A stretch of DNA of 64,000 nt from Amycolatopsis orientalis DSM 40040 = KCTC 9412 (GTDB taxonomy: Bacteria; Actinomycetota; Actinomycetes; Mycobacteriales; Pseudonocardiaceae). Each line of letters starts with the position of its first letter. The stretch's first letter is position 1. This document shows, piece by piece, positions 29,210-38,059 of this stretch. The notes under the pieces were generated by a model that worked only from the letters and a program-made list of their open reading frames with translations, was not told the origin of the DNA and ran no database searches. The stretch covers positions 341,615-405,614 of the forward strand of contig NZ_ASJB01000015.1 of the NCBI RefSeq assembly GCF_000478275.1, written 5' to 3'. A program made the position numbers and the translations under genes.

Positions 29210-29256
29210 TGTGACAAGTAGCACAGTAGAACCTAGGGGCGTGACGGAGGTCACGC
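29210..29256. promoter_or_regulatory. Two CRP/FNR-like sites between the Sdh1 operon and edd-eda
   Basis: TGTGACAAGTAGCACA (29210-29225) matches TGTGA-N6-TCACA with one mismatch. GCGTGAC-ggag-GTCACGC (29239-29256) has 7-bp perfect arms and fits GTGA-N6-TCAC. Both lie in the divergent 262-bp gap, upstream of the edd promoter and within reach of the Sdh1 promoter, so one cAMP-receptor-type regulator could act on both. Confidence 0.5.
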
Positions 29257-29278
29257 GAGTCGATCTTCTGTATCGATT

Positions 29279-29307
29279 TTGATTCGCGCTTTCCGCCGAG
29301 GTACTGT
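29279..29307 (+). promoter_or_regulatory. Sigma-A-type promoter of edd-eda
   Basis: TTGATT (29279-29284), 17 bp, TACTGT (29302-29307). The predicted start near 29314 leaves a leader of about 68 nt before the edd ATG. Confidence 0.6.
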
Positions 29308-29381
29308 GGCCACTGTCACGACCCAGCGACGTCAGCGTTGCCGTCCCGCGGACCACCACGACCAGTGATCCGGAGCCGGAC

Positions 29382-31271
29382 ATGAGCACCGCCCCGAACG
29401 TCCACCCCATCATCGCCGAAGTCACCGAACGCATCGCCGCCCGCAGCGCCGAAACCCGCGCCGCGTACCTCGAGCGCGTCGCCGCCGCCCACGAAGAAGG
29501 TCCGGTGCGGCGCGGCCTCGACTGCAGCAACCTCGCCCACGGCTTCGCCGCGATGGAGGGTGTCGACAAAGCGGCACTGCGCGCCGCGCGGGCGCCGGGC
29601 GTCGCGATCGTCTCCTCCTACAACGACATGCTTTCGGCGCACCAGCCGATGCAGGAGTACCCCGCCATGCTGAAGGGGTCGGTCCGCCAGGCGGGCGGAG
29701 TGGCCCAGTTCGCCGGCGGCGTGCCCGCGATGTGCGACGGCGTCACCCAGGGCCGTCCGGGGATGGAACTGTCGCTGTTCAGCCGCGAGGTGATCGCGAT
29801 GTCGACCGCGATCGCGCTGTCACACGACATGTTCGACGCGGCGCTGCTGCTCGGCGTCTGCGACAAGATCGTGCCGGGCCTGCTGATCGGCGCGCTGTCC
29901 TTCGGGCACCTCCCGGCGATCCTGGTACCGGCCGGGCCGATGAACTCCGGCCTGCCGAACAAGGAGAAGGCGCGTGTGCGCCAGCTGTACGCCGAAGGCA
30001 AGGCGACCCGCGAAGACCTCTTGGACGCCGAAGCGGCTTCGTACCACTCGGCGGGCACCTGCACCTTCTACGGCACGGCCAACTCGAACCAGATGGTCGT
30101 CGAGGTGATGGGCCTGCACCTGCCGGGCGCGAGCTTCGTGCAGCCGAACTCGCCGCTGCGGCGGGTGCTCACCGAAGAGGCCGGGCGCCGCGTCGTGCGG
30201 CTCTCGCGCGGCGAGGAGTACACGCCGGTCTCGCGGGTGATCGACGAGAAGGCCGTCGTCAACGGCGTCATCGCGCTGCTCGCCACGGGCGGTTCGACCA
30301 ACCACACGATGCACCTCGTCGCCATCGCCGCCGCCGCGGGCATCCAGCTGACCTGGGACGACTTCTCCGACCTGTCGTCGGTGATCCCGCTGCTGGCCCG
30401 CGTGTACCCGAACGGCAGCGCGGACATCAACCACTTCCACGCCGCCGGCGGCATCCAGTTCCTGGTCGGCACGCTGCTCGACGCGGGCCTGCTGCACGAG
30501 GACGTCCAGACCGTCGTCGGACCGGGCCTGCACCGCTACCGGCAGGAGCCGATCCTGTCCGAGGGCGAACTGGTCTGGCGCGACGTGCCGACGCGCAGCC
30601 TCGACGAAGACGTCCTGCGCCCGGCGTGGCGGCCGTTCGCCGCCGACGGCGGGCTGCGGATGGTCGCGGGCAACCTCGGCCGCGCGGTGATCAAGGTGTC
30701 CGCGGTGGCGCCCGAGCACCGGATCGTCCAGGCCCCGGCGCGGGTGTTCACCGACCAGAAGTCGTTCAAGGACGCTTTCGAGGCGGGCGAGCTGGACCGG
30801 GACGTCGTCGTGGTCATCCGCCAGCAGGGCCCGCAGGCCAACGGGATGCCCGAACTGCACGGGCTCACCCCGGCACTGGGTGTGCTGATGGACCGCGGGC
30901 ACCAGGTGGCGTTGCTCACCGACGGCCGGATGTCCGGCGCGTCCGGCAAGATCCCCGCCGCGATCCAGGTGACCCCGGAAGCCGCCGTGGGCGGCCCGAT
31001 CGCGCGGATCGCCGACGGCGACGTCGTCCGGCTCGACGCGAAGGCCGGGACGCTGGACGTGTTCGTGGGTGACGAAGAACTCGCCCGTCGTGAACTGGTG
31101 GACTCCCCGCCTTCGGAGGCATCCTGGACCGGCACCGGCCGGGAGCTGTTCGCGGCGCTGCGCCGCGCGGTCGGACCCGCCGATCAGGGCGCGAGCGTTT
31201 TCGGACCGCTCACGCCGGAACACTTCGGCGCTCCGGCGCACACGTTGACCCCTGTGGAGGTAACCCAGTGA
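29382..31271 (+). CDS. edd: Phosphogluconate dehydratase
   Basis: 629 residues of the IlvD/Edd family. It dehydrates 6-phosphogluconate to 2-keto-3-deoxy-6-phosphogluconate in the Entner-Doudoroff pathway. Cluster-ligand and signature segments are [47 protein letters not shown] and [17 protein letters not shown]. Length and the AHQP segment favour Edd over dihydroxyacid dehydratase, as does the coupled aldolase gene. Its stop overlaps the eda start. Confidence 0.96.
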   Translation: MSTAPNVHPIIAEVTERIAARSAETRAAYLERVAAAHEEGPVRRGLDCSNLAHGFAAMEGVDKAALRAARAPGVAIVSSYNDMLSAHQPMQEYPAMLKGSVRQAGGVAQFAGGVPAMCDGVTQGRPGMELSLFSREVIAMSTAIALSHDMFDAALLLGVCDKIVPGLLIGALSFGHLPAILVPAGPMNSGLPNKEKARVRQLYAEGKATREDLLDAEAASYHSAGTCTFYGTANSNQMVVEVMGLHLPGASFVQPNSPLRRVLTEEAGRRVVRLSRGEEYTPVSRVIDEKAVVNGVIALLATGGSTNHTMHLVAIAAAAGIQLTWDDFSDLSSVIPLLARVYPNGSADINHFHAAGGIQFLVGTLLDAGLLHEDVQTVVGPGLHRYRQEPILSEGELVWRDVPTRSLDEDVLRPAWRPFAADGGLRMVAGNLGRAVIKVSAVAPEHRIVQAPARVFTDQKSFKDAFEAGELDRDVVVVIRQQGPQANGMPELHGLTPALGVLMDRGHQVALLTDGRMSGASGKIPAAIQVTPEAAVGGPIARIADGDVVRLDAKAGTLDVFVGDEELARRELVDSPPSEASWTGTGRELFAALRRAVGPADQGASVFGPLTPEHFGAPAHTLTPVEVTQ

Positions 31272-31888
31272 CCACCGGCGCGGACCTGCTCGGCCTGTCC
31301 CCCGTGATGCCCGTCGTCGTGCTCGACGACGCCGCCGACGCGGTACCCACCGCGCGGGCCCTGCTCGCGGGCGGGATCGGCGTGATCGAGCTGACCCTGC
31401 GCACCCCGGCGGCGCTCGCCTCCATCGAGCGGATCGCCGCGGAGGTCCCGGAGATCGTGATCGGCGCCGGGACGGTCACCGCTCCGGAGCACGCCAAGCA
31501 GGCCGCCGACGCCGGCGCGAAGTTCCTGGTGACCCCCGGCTGCACGGACTCGGTCCTGGACGCCGCGTTCGACACCGGCCTGCCCTTCCTCCCGGGCGCG
31601 AGCACCGTTTCGGAGGCGATGCGGCTGGCCGAACGAGGGCTGACGGCGTTGAAGTTCTTCCCCGCCGAGGCCAGCGGCGGCGTGGCGTACCTGAAGTCGA
31701 TCGGCGGTCCGCTGCCCGGGCTGCGCTTCTGCCCGACCGGCGGCATCACCGTGAAGACCGCGCCGGACTACCTCGCACTGTCCAATGTGGGCTGCATCGG
31801 CGGTTCCTGGCTGACGCCGAAGGATGCCTTGGCGGCCAAGGACTTCGGGAAGATCGAGGCTTTCGCCGCGGCGGCGTCGAAGCTCTGA
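31268..31888 (+). CDS. eda: KDPG/KHG aldolase
   Basis: 206 residues. It cleaves 2-keto-3-deoxy-6-phosphogluconate to pyruvate and glyceraldehyde 3-phosphate. Motifs [10 protein letters not shown] (active-site Glu), GAGTVT, FLVTPG and the Schiff-base Lys in [12 protein letters not shown] are all present. GTG at 31268 overlaps the edd TGA (GTGA), so it is translationally coupled. With edd it gives a complete two-step Entner-Doudoroff branch. Confidence 0.96.
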   Translation: MTTGADLLGLSPVMPVVVLDDAADAVPTARALLAGGIGVIELTLRTPAALASIERIAAEVPEIVIGAGTVTAPEHAKQAADAGAKFLVTPGCTDSVLDAAFDTGLPFLPGASTVSEAMRLAERGLTALKFFPAEASGGVAYLKSIGGPLPGLRFCPTGGITVKTAPDYLALSNVGCIGGSWLTPKDALAAKDFGKIEAFAAAASKL

Positions 31889-31896
31889 TCCTTCCG

Positions 31897-31929
31897 GTGA
31901 GGGCCACTCGGGTGACGGGTGGCCCTCAC
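31897..31929 (+). terminator. edd-eda terminator hairpin
   Basis: GTGAGGGCCAC (31897-31907) pairs with GTGGCCCTCAC (31919-31929) over 11 bp; a short T-rich stretch (TGTTTTC) follows on the plus strand. It begins 8 bp after eda and also lies against the convergent GNAT gene. Confidence 0.75.
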
Positions 31930-31934
31930 TGTTT

Positions 31935-32372
31935 TCACAGCGGGAGCTGGTACTGGATGAATCCCCGGTTCACCGCGACCCGGTCGTACAGGCGGCGCGC
32001 GGTGGCGTTGGATTCCTTGGTGTGCCAGTAAACCCTCTCGCATCCGCGGGTACGGGCCCAGTCCGCGACCGCGTCGATCAGCGCCCGTGCGACACCGTTG
32101 CCGCGGGCTTCCGGCGCGGTGAACAGGTCCTGCAGGTAACAGACGTCGGAGAGCGCGGAAGTGCTGGGGTGCACCAGGAAGTGCGTGATCCCGACGAGTT
32201 CGCCGCCCAGGTGGGCACCGAGCGCGTGCATCCGCTCCCCTGTCCGGAATTCACGCCAGGCGCGGTCGTAGACCTCCTGGGGCGAAACGCGTTCGTAGAA
32301 GGCGATGTACGCGCGGAACAGGGTTTCCCAGGCTTCGCGGTCTTCGGATTCGAGTGGGGCGATGGTGATCAT
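31935..32372 (-). CDS. GNAT-family N-acetyltransferase
   Basis: 145 residues, a single GNAT domain. Acetyl-CoA-binding motif A: TAPEARGNGVARALIDAVADW; earlier GITHFLVHPSTSALSDVCYLQD. RVYWHTKESNATARRLYDRVA is the B region. Substrate unknown; the N-terminal DREAWETLFRAYIAFYE resembles enzymes acting on small amines or aminoglycosides. Single gene, convergent with eda. Confidence 0.85.
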   Translation of the reverse strand: MITIAPLESEDREAWETLFRAYIAFYERVSPQEVYDRAWREFRTGERMHALGAHLGGELVGITHFLVHPSTSALSDVCYLQDLFTAPEARGNGVARALIDAVADWARTRGCERVYWHTKESNATARRLYDRVAVNRGFIQYQLPL

Positions 32373-32421
32373 GTGGTCCTCCCAGTGATCACCCGAGCCT
32401 AGGGTTTCGCCGCTGCCGGGC

Positions 32422-32457
32422 GAGTGGCCAATCCCGCGCTAAAGCGAGCGGCCACTC
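32422..32457. terminator. Hairpin downstream of the DUF1801 gene
   Basis: GAGTGGCC (32422-32429) pairs with GGCCACTC (32450-32457), with an inner CGCT/AGCG stem. It lies 6 bp past the stop of the minus-strand DUF1801 gene. Confidence 0.55.
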
Positions 32458-32463
32458 CGCCCG

Positions 32464-32904
32464 TCAGCCGACGGCCTGCTTCACCAAGGCGGCGATCCGC
32501 TTCTCCACCGCGGCGGTCATCTTGGTCAGCGCGAAGGCAGTCGCCCACATTTCGCCGTCGTCCAGCTGGGCGGCCTCGTTGAAGCCGAGTGTCGCGTACC
32601 GCGTCTTGAACTTCGCCTTCGCCTGGAAGAAGCAGACGATCTTGCCGTCGAGCGCGTAGGCGGGCTGGCCGTACCAGAGCTTCGGCGCGAGCGCCGGGGC
32701 GTTGGCCTTCACGATGGCGTGGACGCGCTCGGCGAGCACCCGGTCCTCGTCGGGCATCTCGGCGATCTTCGCGACGACGTCCTGCTCCGCCGCCGCGGCC
32801 TTGTCAGCGGCCGAACCCCGGCGCGCGGACTTCTTCATGTCCTGGGCGTGTTCCTTCATCGCGGCCTTCTCTTCGGCCGTGAATCCTTCGTACGTGGTGC
32901 TCAT
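32464..32904 (-). CDS. DUF1801/YdhG-like protein
   Basis: 146 residues. The C-terminal half (about 60-140: HAIVKANAPALAPKLWYGQPAYALDGKIVCFF in part) is the DUF1801 domain, related to frataxin-like iron-chaperone folds. The N-terminal part is a charged helix (SAADKAAAAEQDVVAKIAEM). ATG at 32904; 50 bp after the VOC gene and likely cotranscribed with it. Confidence 0.8.
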   Translation of the reverse strand: MSTTYEGFTAEEKAAMKEHAQDMKKSARRGSAADKAAAAEQDVVAKIAEMPDEDRVLAERVHAIVKANAPALAPKLWYGQPAYALDGKIVCFFQAKAKFKTRYATLGFNEAAQLDDGEMWATAFALTKMTAAVEKRIAALVKQAVG

Positions 32905-32954
32905 GGTGTTCTCTCCCTGGTAGGCGGCGAGCGGGGGCATGCGGTAGTGGCACA

Positions 32955-33581
32955 TCAGGACTGGCTGGCGAGAGCGGAGGTCTCCCACACGAAGCCGTCC
33001 GGATCGGTGAACGGGGCGGCGGGGCCGCTGACCGCGATCCGGTGCGAGCCGGTGCCCTCCGGTGCGACGCCGGCGTCCTTGGCCAGTGCCTTGCGCCGGT
33101 ACAGCGCCAGCTTCACCGGACTGGAACCGGATTCGAACTCGACGTACATACGGCCGAAGCTCTTCCCGACGGTGAGACCGTGCTCGACGTAGAACTTCTT
33201 GCTCGCGGCGACGTCGGCGACGCCCAGCAGCAGGACGATGTCGTCGATCTCGCGGGTGGCCGGGCCGGTGTTCTTCTTCGCCGAGGTGGCGATCTTCCAG
33301 ATCGCGCCGTCCGGAGCCTGGACGGTTCCGCCGTAACCCCACATCGACTTCGCGGCGGGCTTGATCACGGTCGCCCCGGCGACGACGGCCGCCTCGATCA
33401 GGGCGTCGACGTTGGCGGGCTGGGACACCGTGAGGGAAAGGGTGTAGCCGCGGAAGCCGGTGGTGGGCTCCTGCGAGGCCCGCAGCCGAAGCTGGGTGTC
33501 GAGCCCGAAGGCGGTGGTGTAGAAGCGTTCGGCGGCCGCGGTGTCGGCCACTTCGAGGGTGATGGCGTCGATGAAGTTCAT
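32955..33581 (-). CDS. Two-domain VOC (glyoxalase/bleomycin-resistance fold) protein
   Basis: 208 residues. Domain 1 (1-105) has DAITLEVADTAAAERFYTTAFGL and YGGTVQAPDGAIWKIAT; domain 2 (115-205) has DIVLLLGVADVAASKKFYVEHGL and FTDPDGFVWE. The repeated betaalphabetabetabeta modules are the vicinal-oxygen-chelate layout, but most metal-ligand His/Glu are not conserved in the usual places, so catalysis is uncertain. Upstream of the DUF1801 gene. Confidence 0.82.
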   Translation of the reverse strand: MNFIDAITLEVADTAAAERFYTTAFGLDTQLRLRASQEPTTGFRGYTLSLTVSQPANVDALIEAAVVAGATVIKPAAKSMWGYGGTVQAPDGAIWKIATSAKKNTGPATREIDDIVLLLGVADVAASKKFYVEHGLTVGKSFGRMYVEFESGSSPVKLALYRRKALAKDAGVAPEGTGSHRIAVSGPAAPFTDPDGFVWETSALASQS

Positions 33582-33680
33582 GCCGGTAACGCTATTTCCG
33601 GGAGGCCGTCCGGTGCTTCTCGATTCCTGATCGGTCGTGTCGGCGCTGGTCAGCGTGGGTGGACTCGGTGCTGGCCGGGC

Positions 33681-33770
33681 TGAAGGGGCCCTTCACCGCA
33701 TCTGATGCGGCGAAGGACGCTTTCCTCGCATCACACGCGGTGAAGGACGCTTTCAGCCCACCGCACGCCA
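33681..33770. repeat. Tandem array of three 30-bp units
   Basis: Three consecutive 30-bp units begin at 33681, 33711 and 33741, each starting TGAAGG (CGAAGG in the second). Units 2 and 3 share GAAGGACGCTTTC and all share a CGCA-rich second half. The same unit recurs at 63941-64000. No spacers, so it is not CRISPR. It fills the gap between recX and the VOC gene. Confidence 0.85.
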
Positions 33771-33811
33771 AAACCGGCCGCACGGCCGGTGAGCGCTGAG
33801 ATGAAAGGGGC

Positions 33812-34354
33812 TCAGTCGAGAGCGGCGTCATCCAGAAGCGACGCCTCCGCGCCGAACTCGCGGAGTTCGTCGCGGATCACGGTGTAGGCCAGCCCCTGGG
33901 GATAGCCCTTGCGGGCGAGGAAGCCCAGCAGGCGACGGATCGCCGTCTGCTCGTCGACGTTGCCCAAGGAGCGCATGCGCTTCCGTACCAGCTCTCGGGC
34001 GCGCTGCTCCTCTGCCTCTCGGTCCACCTCTTCGGCGGCCTGGACGGCGATATCCCCATCGATTCCTTTGCGTTTGAGTTCGGCCACGAGGGCGTTCCGC
34101 GCCAGGCCCATATTGGCATGACGGGAACGAACCCACATCTCGGCGAACTCGGCGTCGTTGATGAGCCCTGCCTGGTCCAGCTTACCGAGCAGGGTCTCCG
34201 ACGTCTCCTCGTCGAAGCCTTTGCGCTTCAGCGCCTGGCGGAGTTCCTCCGTGGAGCGCGGGCGCGCGGCCAGGAGATCGAAGCAGATCTCCTTGGCCTT
34301 CTTCCTCCGCTCGTCCGGCGGCAACTCCGCCGGATCCACTTTGGGCGCTCGCAT
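33812..34354 (-). CDS. recX: Regulatory protein RecX
   Basis: 180 residues of tandem three-helix repeats typical of RecX (KAKEICFDLLAARPRSTEELRQALKRKGF and LLGFLARKGYPQGLAYTVIRDEL in part). It binds RecA filaments and limits recombinase and coprotease activity. 47 bp after recA, in the usual recA-recX unit; expected to be damage-induced with recA. Confidence 0.94.
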   Translation of the reverse strand: MRAPKVDPAELPPDERRKKAKEICFDLLAARPRSTEELRQALKRKGFDEETSETLLGKLDQAGLINDAEFAEMWVRSRHANMGLARNALVAELKRKGIDGDIAVQAAEEVDREAEEQRARELVRKRMRSLGNVDEQTAIRRLLGFLARKGYPQGLAYTVIRDELREFGAEASLLDDAALD

Positions 34355-34401
34355 TCAGCCATCACTCCAGACGAAAATCACGCGACCGACTCCGGGGGCC
34401 C

Positions 34402-35442
34402 TTAGAAGTCGACCGGCGCCGGGGCGGCTTCGGCGTCGACGACGGCGCCGATACCGAGCTTCTCCTTGATGCGCTTCTCGATCTCGTTGGCGATGTCCGG
34501 GTTGTCCAGCAGGAACTTGCGGGCGTTCTCCTTGCCCTGGCCCAGCTGGTCGCCCTCGTAGGTGTACCAGGCACCGGACTTGCGCAGGATGCCCTGGTCG
34601 ACACCCATGTCGATCAGCGAACCCTCGCGGGAGACACCCTTGCCGTAGAGGATGTCGAACTCGGCCTGCTTGAAGGGCGGCGCGACCTTGTTCTTGACGA
34701 CCTTGACGCGGGTGCGGTTACCGACGGGCTCGCCGCCGTCCTTCAGCGTCTCGATGCGGCGGACGTCCAGCCGGACCGACGCGTAGAACTTCAGCGCCTT
34801 ACCACCGGTCGTGGTCTCCGGGGAGCCGAACATGACGCCGATCTTCTCGCGCAGCTGGTTGATGAAGATCGCGGTGGTGCCGGAGTTGTTCATCGCGCCG
34901 GTCATCTTCCGCAGCGCCTGGCTCATCAGCCGGGCCTGCAGGCCGACGTGGTTGTCACCCATCTCGCCCTCGATCTCGGCGCGCGGCACGAGCGCGGCGA
35001 CCGAGTCGATGACCAGGATGTCGAGCGCGCCGGAGCGGATCAGCATGTCCGCGATCTCGAGCGCCTGCTCACCGGTGTCCGGCTGGGAGACCAGCAGCGC
35101 GTCGGTGTCGACTCCGAGCTTCTTGGCGTACTCCGGGTCCAGCGCGTGCTCCGCGTCGATGAACGCGGCGATGCCGCCGTTCTTCTGCGCGTTGGCGACC
35201 GCGTGCAGCGCGACGGTGGTCTTACCGGAGGACTCCGGACCGTAGATCTCGATGACCCGGCCGCGGGGCAGGCCGCCGATCCCGAGCGCGACGTCGAGTG
35301 CGATGGCACCGGTCGGAATGACGGCGATCGGGGCGCGGCCCTCTTCGCCGAGGCGCATGACCGAGCCCTTGCCGTACTGCTTGTCGATCTGGGCGAGGGC
35401 CAGTTCGAGCGCCTTGTCCTTGTCGGGTGCTGCTGGTGCCAT
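34402..35442 (-). CDS. recA: Recombinase RecA
   Basis: 346 residues. Walker [10 protein letters not shown] (68-76), DNA-binding loops and the [20 protein letters not shown] region are intact; no intein is present, unlike M. tuberculosis. It drives strand exchange and LexA self-cleavage. Start ATG 35442 has CGAGG 8 nt upstream; the in-frame GTG at 35451 is too close to it. The upstream region holds a LexA box and a PafBC-type promoter, so two damage pathways should act on it. Confidence 0.97.
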   Translation of the reverse strand: MAPAAPDKDKALELALAQIDKQYGKGSVMRLGEEGRAPIAVIPTGAIALDVALGIGGLPRGRVIEIYGPESSGKTTVALHAVANAQKNGGIAAFIDAEHALDPEYAKKLGVDTDALLVSQPDTGEQALEIADMLIRSGALDILVIDSVAALVPRAEIEGEMGDNHVGLQARLMSQALRKMTGAMNNSGTTAIFINQLREKIGVMFGSPETTTGGKALKFYASVRLDVRRIETLKDGGEPVGNRTRVKVVKNKVAPPFKQAEFDILYGKGVSREGSLIDMGVDQGILRKSGAWYTYEGDQLGQGKENARKFLLDNPDIANEIEKRIKEKLGIGAVVDAEAAPAPVDF

Positions 35443-35502
35443 GGAGTCCACCTCGTTGGTTGAGCCGGGTAGGGCTTGTTCAGTTCTGAGCTGTCGGGTC
35501 CG

Positions 35503-35525
35503 ACGCTACGGGCGACCACCGACAA
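35503..35525 (-). promoter_or_regulatory. PafBC-type (RecA-NDp) promoter of recA
   Basis: On the minus strand TTGTCGGTG (35517-35525), 8 bp, TAGCGT (35503-35508) matches TTGTCRGTG-N8-TANNNT, the LexA-independent DNA-damage promoter of mycobacterial recA, at every fixed position. The start would fall near 35496, about 54 nt before the recA ATG. Confidence 0.85.
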
Positions 35526-35546
35526 TTCCAGGCCTCGCGCCCAAGC

Positions 35547-35574
35547 TGTGGATCGCTGACCCCGTTGTGGACAA
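35547..35574. promoter_or_regulatory. DnaA-box-like sites in the recA promoter region
   Basis: TGTGGACAA (35566-35574) is a perfect actinobacterial DnaA box (reverse orientation) and TGTGGATCG (35547-35555) is a two-mismatch relative, between the LexA box and the PafBC-type promoter. The same two sequences occur upstream of nrdRJ. Confidence 0.45.
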
Positions 35575-35582
35575 CACCATAG

Positions 35583-35598
35583 ACGAACGTGTGTTCGA
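35583..35598. promoter_or_regulatory. LexA (SOS) box of recA
   Basis: ACGAACGTGTGTTCGA differs from TCGAAC-N4-GTTCGA only at the first base. It is about 140 bp upstream of recA and about 50 bp from the DUF3046 stop. Confidence 0.85.
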
Positions 35599-35648
35599 GG
35601 ACGTGACCGACACGCCGTTGCGCTGAAGTGTGCGGCCGTTCTCCGAGG

Positions 35649-35843
35649 TCAGCGCCGCTCCGGCGGGATCTCGAAGGCGTCGCAGACCGCCCGCCAGACG
35701 TCCTTGGCCGAGGTTCCCGCGGCAAGGGCCTGTTCGACGGTCCGGCCCCCGAGGTCACCGAAGACGTGATCCCTGGAGAGGGTTTCCGCACGTCCGGGAC
35801 CGAATTCGTCGGCCATCAGCCGCCGGAAGACCGTGATACGCAT
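35649..35843 (-). CDS. DUF3046 protein
   Basis: 64 residues: MRITVFRRLMADEFG at the start and SAKDVWRAVCDAFEIPPERR at the end, the whole DUF3046 domain. These small actinobacterial proteins of unknown function are regularly encoded just before recA, as here. It precedes the recA promoter region by 50 bp and may belong to the Hsp70 gene's unit. Confidence 0.9.
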   Translation of the reverse strand: MRITVFRRLMADEFGPGRAETLSRDHVFGDLGGRTVEQALAAGTSAKDVWRAVCDAFEIPPERR

Positions 35844-35882
35844 CGGGCGGAGTCTAGCCTCGCCCCCGGCCCGAAACGCGTG

Positions 35883-35923
35883 AAGGCCCCCTTCCCTCGG
35901 CTGAGCCGAGGGAAGGGGGCCTT
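35883..35923. repeat. Palindrome, TGAAGGCCCCC family, at the Hsp70 gene 3' end
   Basis: Perfect 20-bp arms AAGGCCCCCTTCCCTCGGCT (35883-35902) and 35904-35923 with a single-base loop; the outer CGCGT/ACGCG also pairs. Closest relative is the degenerate copy at 25086-25132. Confidence 0.95.
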
Positions 35924-35954
35924 AACGCGCAGCCCGCGAACGACAGGCATCGAG

Positions 35955-37889
35955 TCACTCGCCGGGCTGGACGCTCTTCTCGAAGTAATCGGCCAGTTCG
36001 CCCGGCGTCGGGTTCTGTCCTTCGGCCGGGACCTGGTAGATGAAGCCGACCAGCGGCCGGTCGGTCACGGTGAACACCAGCACGGCCGCGTTCCGTCCCG
36101 CCGCCGACGAGTACTGGCCCTCGAGGGCGTTGCCCGCCCACTTGGCCTCGGTGCGGTCGCCTCCGGCGAAGGCAAGCAGCTGGCCGGTGTAGGCCTTGAG
36201 CTTCTCCGCGGAGTCGCTCTGCAGGTAGGTCACCTGGGTTCCGGCGCGGCCCGGCGCGGAGCAGGTCGACGTCACACCGAGGTCCTCCGCCGGTTTCGCC
36301 GGCCCGTTGCCCATCCCGGGCTTGCAGTCGCCGGTGTCGGCGATCTTCCCGGCGAGCTGGCGCAGGCAGCCGGTGAGGCCCTTGTCGTCGGCCGCGGTGG
36401 GCGTCTTGCACTCGTCGGCGGTGTAGGTGGTCGCCGACGAGGACGTCAGGAAGTACACGAGCCCGGCGGCGATCAGCACGACGACGGCCGCGATCGCACC
36501 GATGACGACCGGCTTCTTCTTGGCCGCCTTCGCCTTGTCGCCGGTGTCGTTGCCGGCCAGCGAGTACGTCGGGAAGTTCGTCGGCGCGGGCTGCTGCTGC
36601 ACCTGCTGCGGGCCGCTGTTCGGATAGCCCGACTGCGGGAAGCCGCCGGAGTGACCGGGTCCGCTGGTCTGACTGGGGCCCCCACCCGAGTACCCGGGGA
36701 TCGACGCGACCTGCTGCGGAGGCGGCGCGTACGCGCCCGAAGCGCCGGGACCGGTCTGGTGCGCACCGGTTCCCGCCGCGACCTGCCCTTCGACGCCCTG
36801 CGTACGCGAGCTGATGCCGTCGGAAGCGACGTGCTGGGCACCGAGCGCCACCGCGGTCTCGGGCTGGTCGAGGCTGCCGGGGACGACGCCGAGCTTCTCC
36901 GCGATCAGGCTGCCGACCAGCGGGAGCCTGCTCGAACCGCCGACGAGGTAGATACCGGCGAGCCGGTCCGGCGTCATCCCGGCCGAACGGACCACCCTGG
37001 CCATCAGTTCGACACTGCGCAGCATCGACGGCCGTACCAGCGCCTCGAGTTCGCCGCGGGTGACGAGTACGTCCTCGAACGGTTCCGGCATCGGGACCTC
37101 GGTCTGCGGGTGCCGCGAAAGGGCCTCCTTCGCCGCCTTCACGTCCTCCTGCAGCGCGCGGCGCGTGCGGCGGTCCGGAGTGGACTCGGGCCGCAGAACC
37201 CGCTGCCAGCGCTGGGGATCCTTGTGCGAGACCTCACGTCCGACGTGCACCAGCAGGGCCTGGTCGACGTCGAGACCACCGAGGTCGGGAAGGCCGTCTT
37301 CGGCGACGACGGTGAAGCCGCCGTTCGGCGTCGCGCCGACGATGGCGACGTCGAAGGTGCCGGCACCGAGGTCGTACACGGCGAGCGCCTGCCCCGGCGC
37401 GAGCGTCTTGCCGGGGAACGACGCGAAATGCGCCGCCGCGGCGACCGGCTCGGGGACGAGCACCAGGTTGCCGCCCATCCCGGCGAGGCGGGCGGCGGAC
37501 AGCAGCACGTTGCGGCGCGTCTGGCCCCACTGCGCGGGATGGGTGAGCCGGACCTCGTCGGGCATCTCACCGCCGAGCTGGCGGGTGGTCTCGTCGAGGA
37601 CGCGGCGCAGGATCGCGGCCAGTACCTCGGTGACCGGGATGACGTCGGTGCCCAGCAGCAGCGTCTGCTCGTCGATCCGGCGCTTGGGGTTGGGCTCGAA
37701 CCGGGTCGGGTCGAGCCGGGCACGGCGTTCGGCGTCCCGGCCGACCATGATCGTGCCGTCCTCGGTCGCGAACACCGCGGACGGCATATTGGCCGAACCG
37801 TCGACCTCGACCACCCGCGGCGGCCTCCCGTGCGCCGACAGCACGGCCACGGTGTTGGACGTACCGAGGTCCACCGACAGGATCCGCAC
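35955..37889 (-). CDS. Membrane-anchored Hsp70-like protein with extracellular domain
   Basis: 644 residues. Residues 1-360 are an Hsp70/actin-fold ATPase (VDLGTSNTVAVL, YDLGAGTFDVAIVG, IYLVGGSSRLPLVGSLI). There is no Hsp70 peptide-binding domain: a Gly/Ser/Pro/Gln-rich linker (about 385-470) leads to KAAKKKPVVIG, one membrane helix (IAAVVVLIAAGLVYFL) and an extracellular domain of about 165 residues with four or more Cys. The layout resembles a signalling receptor with an intracellular Hsp70-type ATPase. Start GTG 37889 with AAGGGGAA upstream; divergent from lhr. Confidence 0.85.
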   Translation of the reverse strand: MRILSVDLGTSNTVAVLSAHGRPPRVVEVDGSANMPSAVFATEDGTIMVGRDAERRARLDPTRFEPNPKRRIDEQTLLLGTDVIPVTEVLAAILRRVLDETTRQLGGEMPDEVRLTHPAQWGQTRRNVLLSAARLAGMGGNLVLVPEPVAAAAHFASFPGKTLAPGQALAVYDLGAGTFDVAIVGATPNGGFTVVAEDGLPDLGGLDVDQALLVHVGREVSHKDPQRWQRVLRPESTPDRRTRRALQEDVKAAKEALSRHPQTEVPMPEPFEDVLVTRGELEALVRPSMLRSVELMARVVRSAGMTPDRLAGIYLVGGSSRLPLVGSLIAEKLGVVPGSLDQPETAVALGAQHVASDGISSRTQGVEGQVAAGTGAHQTGPGASGAYAPPPQQVASIPGYSGGGPSQTSGPGHSGGFPQSGYPNSGPQQVQQQPAPTNFPTYSLAGNDTGDKAKAAKKKPVVIGAIAAVVVLIAAGLVYFLTSSSATTYTADECKTPTAADDKGLTGCLRQLAGKIADTGDCKPGMGNGPAKPAEDLGVTSTCSAPGRAGTQVTYLQSDSAEKLKAYTGQLLAFAGGDRTEAKWAGNALEGQYSSAAGRNAAVLVFTVTDRPLVGFIYQVPAEGQNPTPGELADYFEKSVQPGE

Positions 37890-38059
37890 AGCTCTTCCCC
37901 TTCACAAGACGAACGGCGGCCGCCCCCGATCGACGATCCGGCCGCGCTGGCCGTGATGTTCCCACGACCGAGGTCACCGTACGTGCGGACCCGCCAAACT
38001 CGTCCCCGACCAGGTACCGGAGATGCCTCGGGGCGAAACTGTCGGGGGTCCGGCGCACT

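Noticed and set aside
33681..33770. CRISPR array
   Set aside because: The 30-bp units are directly joined, diverge from each other, have no spacers and have no cas gene nearby.
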